Source: Mariniphaga sp041686935 (lineage in GTDB: Bacteria > Bacteroidota > Bacteroidia > Bacteroidales > Prolixibacteraceae). Taken from it: a DNA stretch of 64,000 nucleotides. A program made the translations under genes and the position numbers. This document shows, piece by piece, positions 42,455-52,013 of the stretch. The first letter of the stretch is position 1; every line of letters begins with the position of its first letter. The stretch lies in assembly GCA_041686935.1 (NCBI GenBank), contig JAWLCW010000002.1:1-64000 (forward strand), written 5' to 3'. The notes under the pieces were generated by a model. That model worked only from the letters and a program-made list of their open reading frames with translations, searched no databases and was not told the DNA's origin.

Positions 42455-44029
42455 ATGAAAAACAGAGTAATCGTAACAATTGTTGTCATTTTGGCCATAC
42501 TGATACGGTTTATCTCCCTTGCTGACCGTCCGATGCACAACGATGAAGCAGTTAATGCTTTCAAACTGGCTGATTTGCTTGAAAATGGAACTTTCTTTTA
42601 TGATAAAAATGAATATCATGGTCCCACGTTGTATTATCTAAGCATAATTCCTGCCTGGCTAAAAACTCAAAACGATCTGGTATCACTGGATGAAAAAACA
42701 CTCAGGATTGTTCCTGCCCTGGCAGGGGTGATGTTGATACTGCTGCTGGGACTTCTTATAAAGTACACCGGATGGCCAATTGTACTTGTGTCCTCCCTCC
42801 TGATGGCCCTGTCTCCTGCACTGTTTTTTTACAGCCGTTATTATATTCACGAAATGCTTTTGATTCTTTTCAATGCGGGACTTATCATAACACTTTTCAG
42901 ATATTCCCGCTCAGGCAAACCGGGTTGGATAGTTTTGGCAGGGATCTTTGCCGGCCTGATGTTTTCAACAAAAGAAACATGGATTATTTTGGTTGGCAGT
43001 CAATTAGTTGCGTTTCTTATTGTAAACTACCGCTATGTACAATCTATTTCTTTAATAAAAAAGAGATGGAATTCCATTGGATTTACCAATTTGTCTCTGT
43101 TTATAATTCCTGCAGCCGCAGTCGCAGTTTTATTATTTTCCTCTTTTTTTCAAAATCCCCGGGGGATTGCCGATTCTGTAATAACCTACAGTAATTATTT
43201 CAACAGAGCATCCGGAGAGGCAGTTCATGTGCATCCCTGGTATTACTATTTCGATGCTGTATTTTTTGATTCCTGTGATACCTTGTTTTTTAGAGGCGAT
43301 ATATGGCTTTTTGCAGCCGGTTTTTTGGGGATGATCCTTGTGTTTTTTCAACCACCGGCACAAATCAGAAACAGGCCTGTTGTTCTGTTTGTTGCCATCA
43401 CAGCCCTTGTAATGGCTGTAGTATTTTCAGCTATTCCATATAAAACTCCATGGAATATTCTGGCTTTTTACACTCCTGTTGTTTTTATGGCTGCCTGGTT
43501 TTTTTGCACGTTGTTCGAAAAAATAAGAACCAAATGGATGAGAACATTATACGTGGTGATATCAGGGATGATTGCAATTCATTTAGGCTGGCAGGTTTAT
43601 ACCGACAATTTTAAATTTTACGACCAGCCATGCAATCCTTATGTTTATTCACATCCCGATGGTAATGTTTTACAAATTCTTCAGGAAGTTGAAAGAATTG
43701 CAGGCTCGGCTCCCGAAGGAAAGAATATTTTAATTGAGGTTATTGTGTCTGATAACGGTTACTGGCCGTTGCCCTGGTATTTCAGAACTTTTTCGAACAC
43801 AGGCTGGTGGAACGAGGTGGATATGAATGTGCCCGCAGCTCCCCTGATAATTTGTGACCGGGCAAACAGCAATCAACTCACCAAAAAGTTATTCGAAATT
43901 CCTGAGCCGGGCAAACGTTTTTTGTATATTCCTGTTAAAGAGGAAATATCCTTGAGGCCGGGAACCAATGTTTCAATATACTTAAGAAAGGATTATTGGG
44001 ACAGGTACATAAAAGCTCAACCTCTATGA
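42455..44029 (+). CDS. Agl23/TIGR03663-like GT39-type membrane glycosyltransferase
   Basis: 524 aa with about ten transmembrane helices in the first 400 residues and a soluble C-terminal part. The first loop DRPMHNDEAVNAFKLADL then YDKNEYHGPTLYYLS carries the acidic residue expected of GT-C enzymes (protein mannosyltransferase/ArnT type) and matches the TIGR03663 pattern. It would move a sugar from a polyprenyl-phosphate donor to an acceptor on the outer side of the inner membrane. It follows the discoidin gene by 8 nt; its 3' end overlaps by 6 nt the convergent glycosyltransferase gene that may make the donor. Confidence 0.85.
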   Translation: MKNRVIVTIVVILAILIRFISLADRPMHNDEAVNAFKLADLLENGTFFYDKNEYHGPTLYYLSIIPAWLKTQNDLVSLDEKTLRIVPALAGVMLILLLGLLIKYTGWPIVLVSSLLMALSPALFFYSRYYIHEMLLILFNAGLIITLFRYSRSGKPGWIVLAGIFAGLMFSTKETWIILVGSQLVAFLIVNYRYVQSISLIKKRWNSIGFTNLSLFIIPAAAVAVLLFSSFFQNPRGIADSVITYSNYFNRASGEAVHVHPWYYYFDAVFFDSCDTLFFRGDIWLFAAGFLGMILVFFQPPAQIRNRPVVLFVAITALVMAVVFSAIPYKTPWNILAFYTPVVFMAAWFFCTLFEKIRTKWMRTLYVVISGMIAIHLGWQVYTDNFKFYDQPCNPYVYSHPDGNVLQILQEVERIAGSAPEGKNILIEVIVSDNGYWPLPWYFRTFSNTGWWNEVDMNVPAAPLIICDRANSNQLTKKLFEIPEPGKRFLYIPVKEEISLRPGTNVSIYLRKDYWDRYIKAQPL

Positions 44030-44743
44030 ACTCATTATTCTTTTTATTTTTCGCAATTCCGGCCATATCTTGTAAGCCATTTTAAAAGGATTCAGCCGAC
44101 TGTCGGCATCCGGTGTCCAGTGAATCGGAAATTCGATAATTGAGTAACCATTTTTATTAGCTCTCAGGATAACTTCAACATCAAATAAAAACCCATCAGT
44201 AATCAGTTCAGAATAGAGGGTTTTTGCAACTTCCCCCCGGTAAACTTTTAATCCGCACTGGGAATCGGTTATATGATTAGGCAGGTGTGCATACCGGCGA
44301 ATGAATTCACGAAACGACCAGGATATGATTCTTCGGTTTAAATTACGGGACTGCATAACCATACTTTTTCCCAAAAACCGGGAACCATGGGCGATATCGG
44401 TTTTCCCTTCTTCAATCATTCGGATTGCCGGCAGAATATCATCGTACGGAACACAATTCCCGCTGTCGATGAATAATATAATATCGCCCCGAGCTTTTAA
44501 AATTCCGCTTTTTACGGCAAAACCCTTTCCTTTATTCGGTTTGTAGCTGATGAGAAAAATGTTTTCTGTTGATTTTTTAATATACCGCCTTATCATATCC
44601 TTAGTTTGGTCAGTGCTTCCATCATCCACTACAATAATCTCACCTTCAATATCATGTTGTTTTAAAAAGGACCGGGCAGCCTCCAGATCAACAGTAATTT
44701 TCTTTGACTCATTAAAAACCGGAATAACAATTGAAACAATCAT
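44024..44743 (-). CDS. GT2 glycosyltransferase, dolichyl-phosphate glucosyl/mannosyltransferase-like
   Basis: 239 aa cytosolic GT-A enzyme. SIVIPVFNESKKI opens the fold; EIIVVDDGSTDQTKDMI and IILFIDSGNCVPYDDIL provide nucleotide and metal sites, and ITDSQCGLKVYRGEVAKTLY plus GFLFDVEVILRANKNGYSI are characteristic of DPM1/ALG5-type enzymes. It should load a sugar on polyprenyl phosphate, the donor type needed by the neighbouring GT39-type protein. No transmembrane helices are visible. Confidence 0.9.
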   Translation of the reverse strand: MIVSIVIPVFNESKKITVDLEAARSFLKQHDIEGEIIVVDDGSTDQTKDMIRRYIKKSTENIFLISYKPNKGKGFAVKSGILKARGDIILFIDSGNCVPYDDILPAIRMIEEGKTDIAHGSRFLGKSMVMQSRNLNRRIISWSFREFIRRYAHLPNHITDSQCGLKVYRGEVAKTLYSELITDGFLFDVEVILRANKNGYSIIEFPIHWTPDADSRLNPFKMAYKIWPELRKIKRIMSS

Positions 44744-44986
44744 AGATAAATTGTAATATGCAATTAGACGGAATGCAAGGTATTAATTATTCTTTTAATC
44801 GCTTTCATTGTTGTCTGGGTTTTCACAAGATTAGAAAATCCCAGAATTGCTGCAGTCCGCTAAAATTATTACTTTTACCTATGTGTAAGTTTTTTTGTTG
44901 TAACTCAAAAGTAGCCAAACGAGTTTGATGTTAAAAATCTGACGTGGTTAAATATTTTTTCCGGGCAACTGTGATAGTTAATGTAA

Positions 44987-45568
44987 ATGAATAGCCAAGA
45001 AGGATTAAATAGAATTGTAATAAGATTGATTCGGGACGATAAAAAAGCGCTCGATGAAATTTATCATATCTATTATCCTAAATTGTATGCCTTTTCGAAA
45101 AGTTTTTTGAAAGTTGATGACGATATCAATGACATTCTTCAAGAAATTTTTGTAAAGATTTGGTTAAAGCGGGGGAACATCAAAAATGTGGATACATTCA
45201 ATGCCTATATTTTTACAATCACAAAAAATGCAGTTGTTTCCTATTTCAGAGAGAAAATCAAATTTCAGGAATTTGAAACCCGTGTGAAACAGCTTGTTGT
45301 AAACAAGTTCGATTCGTTTGAAGAGTCGGTGGAATATAAAGATTTGAAAGAAAAAGCAGACCGGGTTATTGAACAACTTCCGGAAAGACGAAAAGAGATT
45401 TTTAAACTTTGCCGTGAAGACGGTTTATCGTATAAAGAAATTGCCGAAAAACTGGGCATTTCAATAAAAACGGTCGAAGATCACATGTTGCACGCAAACA
45501 GATTCCTGCACAAACACTTAAAAGAAATGGACCTCATTGTTTTACTTTACTGTGCACTTTTTTTGTAA
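44987..45568 (+). CDS. ECF RNA polymerase sigma factor
   Basis: 193 aa. Sigma region 2 is at ~12-85 (YHIYYPKLYAFSKSFLKVDD, DILQEIFVKIW) and region 4 at ~125-180 (LPERRKEIFKLCREDGLSYK, EIAEKLGISIKTVEDHM). The C-terminal hydrophobic tail LIVLLYCALFL is a common trait of Bacteroidota SusC-linked sigma factors. With FecR and an STN-bearing SusC next to it, it should activate the locus when the glycan is detected. The 243-bp upstream gap holds a weak TACTTTTA box (44870-44877) and nothing firmer. Confidence 0.95.
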   Translation: MNSQEGLNRIVIRLIRDDKKALDEIYHIYYPKLYAFSKSFLKVDDDINDILQEIFVKIWLKRGNIKNVDTFNAYIFTITKNAVVSYFREKIKFQEFETRVKQLVVNKFDSFEESVEYKDLKEKADRVIEQLPERRKEIFKLCREDGLSYKEIAEKLGISIKTVEDHMLHANRFLHKHLKEMDLIVLLYCALFL

Positions 45569-45631
45569 ATTTTTTTCATCCGGGCAAGGGTTCGCTATTC
45601 TTTTTACGTATTATACTCATAGAATTAATTC

Positions 45632-46597
45632 ATGCATAAACATTTTGAGAAATATATTGCCGGAGATTGTTCTGCTGAGGAATATGAAAAGGTAAAAGAC
45701 TTTATTCAAAAACCGGGAAATGATATCTATTTAAATGGATTGCTGCGTAGTGAATGGAAAAAAAGCCTGCAAAGTGAATCAAAGGTTAACCCAAATATTC
45801 AGTTGCTTCATTCCATTCATCACCAGATTGCCCTAAATGAGCCGGTACAAACCCGAAAAATAAGATTTTATCAGCGATTAACTGCGGTAGCTGCAATTTT
45901 AATTATTGGCCTAATCATTTCAGGTTTATTTTTTTTCCAGACCAGAGAACTTTTTATTACAACACATAATATTTCTGTACCCTATGGCGGAAAAACACAT
46001 TTCATCCTTCCTGACGGCTCCGGGGTTTGGGTCAATTCCGGTTCAACTTTTAATTACCCCAGCCGGTTTTCCAAACAACGAATTGTGGAACTTCAGGGGG
46101 AGGCCTACTTCGAAGTAACACCAAATTCTTCAGCATTTATTGTAAAAACAAGTTATGGTGAGGTTGAAGTTTTGGGCACCGAGTTCAATGTAAAAGCTTA
46201 TGAGAATGAATCATTTGAAGCAACCCTTGTTGCTGGCTCAGTTATATTTACCAACAAGTATGGCAAAAAGGCCGAATTGGTGCCGGGAACTCAGGTAATA
46301 TTCGATTCAGAGAAGTTTAGAAGGAGGGTTGTTGAAACCGACTTGTTTACAGCCTGGAAAGACGGGCAACTTATTTTCAGGAATACTCCTCTCGGTATGA
46401 TGATTTCCCGCCTGGAGCGATGGTATAATGTTGATATTGACCTAAAGCTTCATGATGAATCTGTAAAAAACCTGAAATTTACAGCTACAATAGAATTTGA
46501 AAGTTTCAGTGAAGTACTTGAACTGATTCAGGTAACCACGCCAGTTGAATATTCCTTTGATAAGGATACCCGGGTTCTTTCCATTCGATCTCCATAA
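45632..46597 (+). CDS. FecR family anti-sigma factor
   Basis: 321 aa. The N-terminal ~80 residues bind the sigma factor, one transmembrane helix follows (LTAVAAILIIGLIISGLFFF, ~88-107), then the periplasmic FecR domain (VPYGGKTHFILPDGSGVWV; FEVTPNSSAFIVKTSYGEVE) and the Bacteroidota DUF4974 domain at ~250-318 (LGMMISRLERWYNVDI). It would hold the sigma factor until the SusC STN domain signals. It lies 63 nt downstream of the sigma gene. Confidence 0.95.
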   Translation: MHKHFEKYIAGDCSAEEYEKVKDFIQKPGNDIYLNGLLRSEWKKSLQSESKVNPNIQLLHSIHHQIALNEPVQTRKIRFYQRLTAVAAILIIGLIISGLFFFQTRELFITTHNISVPYGGKTHFILPDGSGVWVNSGSTFNYPSRFSKQRIVELQGEAYFEVTPNSSAFIVKTSYGEVEVLGTEFNVKAYENESFEATLVAGSVIFTNKYGKKAELVPGTQVIFDSEKFRRRVVETDLFTAWKDGQLIFRNTPLGMMISRLERWYNVDIDLKLHDESVKNLKFTATIEFESFSEVLELIQVTTPVEYSFDKDTRVLSIRSP

Positions 46598-46655
46598 ATT
46601 TTTATTAAACTAAAATGTGTAAACCAATGAAAACTAAAATGAACTTTTACGACAC

Positions 46656-46696
46656 TTCCTAAAAAGGAAAAGGTGGAAACCGCCATTTCCACCTTT
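46656..46696 (+). terminator. hairpin between fecR and susC
   Basis: A perfect 11-bp stem, AAAGGTGGAAA (46669-46679) with TTTCCACCTTT (46686-46696), is preceded by a smaller TTCCT/AGGAA hairpin. It is not followed by a long T-run, so it may attenuate or stabilise rather than fully terminate, separating low regulatory from high SusCD expression. Confidence 0.5.
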
Positions 46697-46749
46697 AAAA
46701 TGACCAATTTCTTAATAAAAAGTATCAGTCAAACTTCAAAAACAAAATT

Positions 46750-49700
46750 ATGAAAAAAATTAGAACCTGGCTTGGGAAAATCCCTTGTCATCAATTTATT
46801 AAAAAAATGAAAGTAACGTTATTATTGCTGTTCGTTTCGGTTGCCTCACTTTTGGCAAACGATTCTTATGCACAATCAAAAAAGCTTTCGTTGCAGCTTG
46901 CCAATGCAGAAATTGCTGAAGTATTGCAGCAGGTTGAAAATCAAAGCGAATTCCGGTTTTTTTACAACGAGAATGTAAATCTCAAAGAAAGAATATCCGT
47001 TGATCTAACGGATAAAACGGTATTCGAAGTGCTTGATAATGTATTTAATGGCACGAAAATTAACTACAAAACTGTTGGAAGGCAGATTGCCCTTTTCAAC
47101 ACGGGTGAATCATCCGAATTGCTGATGCTGCAGAATATCATCAGGGGGAGGATTACAATTCAGAATGGAGAGCCTCTGCCTGGAGTTTCTGTTGTGATAA
47201 AAGGAACTACAACCGGCACCATAACCGATGTGAATGGAAATTATTCGCTGAACGTGCAGCCGGATGATATTCTTGTTTTTTCGTTTATTGGAATGAGAAC
47301 TCAGGAAATTTCTGTAGAAAACCGAACAACTATTAATGTTGTGTTGGAAGAAGAAACCATAGGTGTTGGGGAAGTGATTGTGATCGGGTATGGTACCCGT
47401 GAAAAGAAGGACCTTACAGGCGCTGTTTCGCAAATCAACGCTGAGGACATCGCAAAGCAGAACACCCTTTCGCCTCAGTTGGCCATGCAGGGAAAAATGG
47501 CTGGTGTGTTTATCAGCAACCCGGGTAGTAATCCCACCGCCCGGCCCGAAATCCGGATCAGGGGAGTTGGTACTCTTGGTTTTAATGATCCATTGTATGT
47601 GATTGACGGAATCCCGCTAACCGAAGGTGGCGCTTCCTCAACTGCCGCCCGCGATCAGGATCAAAGGGGAAACGTAAACGTATTTACTATGATCAACCCG
47701 AACGACATCGAATCAATTTCAGTTCTGAAAGATGCTTCAGCCACTGCCATATACGGAGTCAGGGCATCCAACGGGGTAATTCTGATTACCACAAAACGGG
47801 GAAAAGAAGGGAAAGCGCGGATCGACATGTCGGCCAGTTACGGCATTCAGAACTACTGGAAACGTTATGAAATGGCCAGTATCCAGGAATATGTTGACTG
47901 GAGTATGGAAGCAAAAAATGCCAACCCGGCTTATGTTACCGACCAGTATTATTCTCTGTTCGATTCATCGTCACCCAACTATCTGGGTAATAGTCCCGAT
48001 TATACGAAAGACTGGGTGAAGGCCGCTCTTGTGGAAAATGCACCGGTACAGGATTATAATGTTTCTGTTTCTGGTGGAAACCAGACATCGACTTATGCTG
48101 CCGGGGCCGGTTATGCAAACCAGAAAAATGCTTTTCAGTATAACGAATTCGACCGCTACTCCCTGTTTTTTAACAGCGATCATCAGTTGGCAAAATGGTT
48201 GAAAATTGGCGAATCGTACAGGTTTGTATATACCAACTACGAAGAAAAACCCGGAGCCAGCATTACAACCCAGTTTCAGGTCCCGTGGCAACCCATTTAC
48301 GATGAAAACGGTCCGAAGGGATATGCCCTTCCCGGACGCACGTTTAACAACAGCTTTAAATCGTATGGCTATGGTGCGGCCACGCAATCCAACTTCCTTG
48401 CACTTCAGGAATACCAGAAAACAGCTCGCGATCTTTTACGCAACATGGGAACAGTTTATGCCGAGTTGTCCCCCCTGAAAGGATTGAGGATAAAAGGAAC
48501 TTTCAGTTTCGACTACTATGTTAATTACCGAGAAGTTTATCAGGAAACCGATCGCGGATTGTTTGAAGTTGCCCGCGGAACAGCTTACCCGCTGGCTACC
48601 GGCAACACCTATGGCCGCCGGATTAACGATAACATCAATATTATAAAGGAATTCTTAATTGGATATAACAACAGTTTTGGCAACAATAATGTAGATGTCA
48701 TACTGAATGTCATGGATCAAAGAGTCAACTGGAATGTAACCCAAATGGGAATCAATACTGCTTCACCCATTACAAGTTGGGAACAGCGCCGTATTGAAGA
48801 AGGCTGGGACAATGCCAACAAAGGTCTTCATTATGAAAGAAGCCAGTCGGGGTTGCAAGGTTATATGGGCCGTTTCAGTTATAATTTTAACAGCAGGTAT
48901 TATTTCGACGCCACAGTTCGCCACGATGGCACATCCAAATTCGGACCGGGATATAAATGGGGTACCTTTCCTTCGTTTGCTGCTGCATGGCGAATTTCTT
49001 CCGAAAAATTCATGGAAGGAGCAACCTGGCTGAATGATTTAAAAATCAGGGCTGGATGGGGCCGGTCTGGGAACCAGGAAACCCGTGACTACGCTTTCCT
49101 GTCGCTGGTCAACATGAACCCAAAAGCTGCATTCGGAACCAGCGGAACACTTGGTGTCGGAAACGGAACGATTTATCCGGCTTCTGCATTAGGAGATTTT
49201 CCCATTGAAGATATGAGCTGGGAAACTGTTTCTACCAGCAACTTCGGCTTTGATGCTATTCTGTTGGATAATAAAATGACATTTACAGCTGAATATTATA
49301 ACCGGTTTACTGATGGTATTTTACAAACCATCAGTATCCCAAAAGTTATTGGGGCATTAAACAATCCGGTTGTCAACCTTGCCCAGGTCGAAAATCAGGG
49401 ATTCGAGTTCCAGGCGTCCTACACCGATAAAGTTGGTGAATTGGGCTACAACATTACGGCCAACCTTACTACAGTAAAAAACGAAGTGAAAAAACTCTAC
49501 AATGGGCAGCCCAGTACCAGTGGAAACCTGCGCATCGAGGAAGGGTATTCCCTGAATTACATTTACGGTTATAAAACCAACGGTTTATTCCAGACAACAC
49601 AGGAGGTGGCCGATTACAAGTCGAAAATTTCTGATGCCGGAAGGGATGCACAAAAGTCTCCTGGCGATGTGATTTTTGTTGACCTGAACGGCGCTCCTAA

Positions 49701-50238
49701 AGCCGACGATCCGGAAGGCACTTATGTACACAAAGAACCTGACGGTAAAATTGACGCCTATGATCAGACTTTCCTTGGGAAAACAATTCCCGGATTCTAT
49801 TATGGTTTTAATATCGGAGCCGATTATAAAAACTGGGACATCAATCTGAATTTCCGCGGTGTGGGTGACGTTCAGAAAATCAACACCCTCGGAAAACAAA
49901 GCATCAGCGGTTTTGGAGGTAATTTTCTTGTTGACTATACTGACCGGTGGACTTCCAGCAATACCAACACTTCCATTCCGCGAGCTGTTCAGAACGACCC
50001 TTCAGGAAATAACCGTATTTCAGATCGTCACGTCGAAAATGCCGGATTTCTCCGTTTCCAGAATTTCCAGTTGGGTTATAATTTCAGTGGTTCGTTCGTC
50101 CAAAAACTTGGATTGAAAAACCTGCGTTGCTATGCCGCTGGTTCAAACCTGTTTGTGATTACTCCCTATTCCGATTTAGACCCGGAAAATATTACCACGC
50201 CAATTACATTCAGCATAGGGGCTAACTTAAGTTTTTAA
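46750..50238 (+). CDS. SusC/RagA TonB-dependent transporter with N-terminal STN domain
   Basis: 1162 aa outer-membrane protein that imports oligosaccharides with SusD. After a signal peptide (ending near residue 42, DSYAQ) comes an STN signalling domain (~48-98, IAEVLQQVENQSEFRFFYNE), a carboxypeptidase-D-like plug extension (~115-195, GVSVVIKGTTTGTITDVNG), the TonB plug (~205-330, IVIGYGTREKKDLTGAVS) and a 22-strand barrel. The STN domain is the part that talks to FecR, consistent with the two upstream genes. Confidence 0.97.
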   Translation: MKKIRTWLGKIPCHQFIKKMKVTLLLLFVSVASLLANDSYAQSKKLSLQLANAEIAEVLQQVENQSEFRFFYNENVNLKERISVDLTDKTVFEVLDNVFNGTKINYKTVGRQIALFNTGESSELLMLQNIIRGRITIQNGEPLPGVSVVIKGTTTGTITDVNGNYSLNVQPDDILVFSFIGMRTQEISVENRTTINVVLEEETIGVGEVIVIGYGTREKKDLTGAVSQINAEDIAKQNTLSPQLAMQGKMAGVFISNPGSNPTARPEIRIRGVGTLGFNDPLYVIDGIPLTEGGASSTAARDQDQRGNVNVFTMINPNDIESISVLKDASATAIYGVRASNGVILITTKRGKEGKARIDMSASYGIQNYWKRYEMASIQEYVDWSMEAKNANPAYVTDQYYSLFDSSSPNYLGNSPDYTKDWVKAALVENAPVQDYNVSVSGGNQTSTYAAGAGYANQKNAFQYNEFDRYSLFFNSDHQLAKWLKIGESYRFVYTNYEEKPGASITTQFQVPWQPIYDENGPKGYALPGRTFNNSFKSYGYGAATQSNFLALQEYQKTARDLLRNMGTVYAELSPLKGLRIKGTFSFDYYVNYREVYQETDRGLFEVARGTAYPLATGNTYGRRINDNINIIKEFLIGYNNSFGNNNVDVILNVMDQRVNWNVTQMGINTASPITSWEQRRIEEGWDNANKGLHYERSQSGLQGYMGRFSYNFNSRYYFDATVRHDGTSKFGPGYKWGTFPSFAAAWRISSEKFMEGATWLNDLKIRAGWGRSGNQETRDYAFLSLVNMNPKAAFGTSGTLGVGNGTIYPASALGDFPIEDMSWETVSTSNFGFDAILLDNKMTFTAEYYNRFTDGILQTISIPKVIGALNNPVVNLAQVENQGFEFQASYTDKVGELGYNITANLTTVKNEVKKLYNGQPSTSGNLRIEEGYSLNYIYGYKTNGLFQTTQEVADYKSKISDAGRDAQKSPGDVIFVDLNGAPKADDPEGTYVHKEPDGKIDAYDQTFLGKTIPGFYYGFNIGADYKNWDINLNFRGVGDVQKINTLGKQSISGFGGNFLVDYTDRWTSSNTNTSIPRAVQNDPSGNNRISDRHVENAGFLRFQNFQLGYNFSGSFVQKLGLKNLRCYAAGSNLFVITPYSDLDPENITTPITFSIGANLSF

Positions 50239-50256
50239 CAATAAATGATAGGAATT

Positions 50257-51807
50257 ATGAAATACGTAAAAATATCACTCTGCATTTTGATGACGTTGAT
50301 CGTCACACTGTTTTCCTGCAATGAGGAAACCATTGAACTGCTGCCCATTGGGAACACCGAAAGCACCTATTTCCAAAATGAACAGCAAATGGAAGAAGCC
50401 GTATTTGGAATTTACCAGAAACTGGCATTCTTTTATGCATTCAGAGGGGGCCAAAACAACCATGTTTTGCCGGTAACATTGCTCCCCAGCGACGACTTGA
50501 CCACCCTCGCCAACTATGCCCATGAAAATTTTTCTGGGTTGAACGGAAGTAATGGTCAATTGAGCCTTTATTACGATTTTGCCTATCAGTTGATTGCAAG
50601 GGCAAATACCTTGCTGGAAAAGGTGGAAGAAAACAAAGATTTCGCTTATCAGAAACAGCCTGAACTGGCCGATTATCACAAAGGCGAAGCACTATTTCTG
50701 AGAGCTTACATGTATTTTAATCTTTGGAACGTTTTTGGGTCTGCTCCTTTGGTAAATCAACGTATTGCAAAAATTGCAGACGCTTATCCTCCCAATTCAA
50801 CGGGAACTCAACTTCTCGATCAGGCCATTGAAGATTTGGAACAGGCAAAATCGTTGCTGCCAGAAAGTTGGGCAGCTGCCTACAAAGGCCGTGTAACTAA
50901 AAATTCAGCACGGGGGTTAAAAGGCAAATGTTTGGTATTCAGGGGAACTGTTAATAAAACAACTGCAGATTTTTCTGCTGCAATAACTGAATTCAATTCG
51001 CTGACTGGCTTAAGTCTTACCCCTAATTATAACAACAACTTTAATGTGAATTTTGAGAACAATTCAGAATCACTTTTCGAATACCAGGCAAATACATCAC
51101 CAGGCAATGTTAACCCTTTTGTGGGTGGTGCCGGCGGTAACGATGCATTCGCAGTTATTGGGGAGATTGGTTCTTACTACGGTATGTTTACACAACGGCC
51201 CACCTGGATTGGGAATTCATACTTCACAGCTACGTCATCAATCAGGGAGGCATATGAAGTTGGAGACCCACGGATACAATATACTCTTAACCCCGATCCG
51301 GCGGTATTAATTAACGTAAAAAAATACAGCAGAAATACAGCTTATGCAACCGGTGGCAATGGAGCCAATAATGAGGTAAGTGTAAACAATCCAAGAATTT
51401 TGCGTTTTGCCGATGTGCTCTTATTAAAAGCTGAATCAATTGTACGTTCGGGAGGAAACCTTTCTGAAGCCATTGCATTAATCAATCAGGTTCGTGAACG
51501 TGCGAGAAATTCGGTTGAAGAAGGCGAACCTTCGCTTATTCCGGCAAACCGTGATGTAAATGAGACAAATGCTGCTACAGTGTTGGAATGGATTTTTGAA
51601 GAACGTCGTCTCGAATTGGCATTTGAAGAAGGCCACCGATGGTGGGATTTACGCCGTCGTCATATTGCGGGCGAAATCGATCTGAAAACATGGGATTTCC
51701 AGTCTCGCGATTTGAATTTTAAATTCGAAGATCACCATGTATATTTTCCCTTGCCTGAAAAAGAAGTGGTGGAAAATCCAAATTTAAACCAGAACACCGG
51801 TTATTAA
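50257..51807 (+). CDS. SusD/RagB outer-membrane lipoprotein
   Basis: 516 aa from the preferred start, which gives a clean lipoprotein signal (MKYVKISLCILMTLIVTLFS-C). A longer reading begins at 50245. SusD TPR-type helices appear in KGEALFLRAYMYFNLWNVFG, and the C-terminal family region includes RFADVLLLKAESIVR, LINQVRERARNS, IFEERRLELAFEEGHRWWDL and the ending PLPEKEVVENPNLNQNTGY. It forms the lid on SusC and binds glycan at the surface. A terminator follows. Confidence 0.95.
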   Translation: MKYVKISLCILMTLIVTLFSCNEETIELLPIGNTESTYFQNEQQMEEAVFGIYQKLAFFYAFRGGQNNHVLPVTLLPSDDLTTLANYAHENFSGLNGSNGQLSLYYDFAYQLIARANTLLEKVEENKDFAYQKQPELADYHKGEALFLRAYMYFNLWNVFGSAPLVNQRIAKIADAYPPNSTGTQLLDQAIEDLEQAKSLLPESWAAAYKGRVTKNSARGLKGKCLVFRGTVNKTTADFSAAITEFNSLTGLSLTPNYNNNFNVNFENNSESLFEYQANTSPGNVNPFVGGAGGNDAFAVIGEIGSYYGMFTQRPTWIGNSYFTATSSIREAYEVGDPRIQYTLNPDPAVLINVKKYSRNTAYATGGNGANNEVSVNNPRILRFADVLLLKAESIVRSGGNLSEAIALINQVRERARNSVEEGEPSLIPANRDVNETNAATVLEWIFEERRLELAFEEGHRWWDLRRRHIAGEIDLKTWDFQSRDLNFKFEDHHVYFPLPEKEVVENPNLNQNTGY

Positions 51808-51826
51808 TAGTTTAGTTTAGTTAGTG

Positions 51827-51856
51827 AAAAAGACCCTTTTCGGAGGGTCTTTTTAA
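51827..51856 (+). terminator. terminator after susD
   Basis: AAAAAGACCCT (51827-51837) pairs with AGGGTCTTTTT (51844-51854), loop of six. A standard Rho-independent terminator 19 nt after the stop. Confidence 0.85.
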
Positions 51857-52013
51857 TTAATACAGGGTATTCAGGTTCTTATACATCATAAATAAAAGGT
51901 TTTCCTTTTCCTGAGAATTTTTGGAAAAATACAGGGAATAGATTTAAAACTGGTTTTTGGCTTTAACTATTATATTTACAAAGAAATTAAACCTTAATAT
52001 TTTGTCAGACCAA

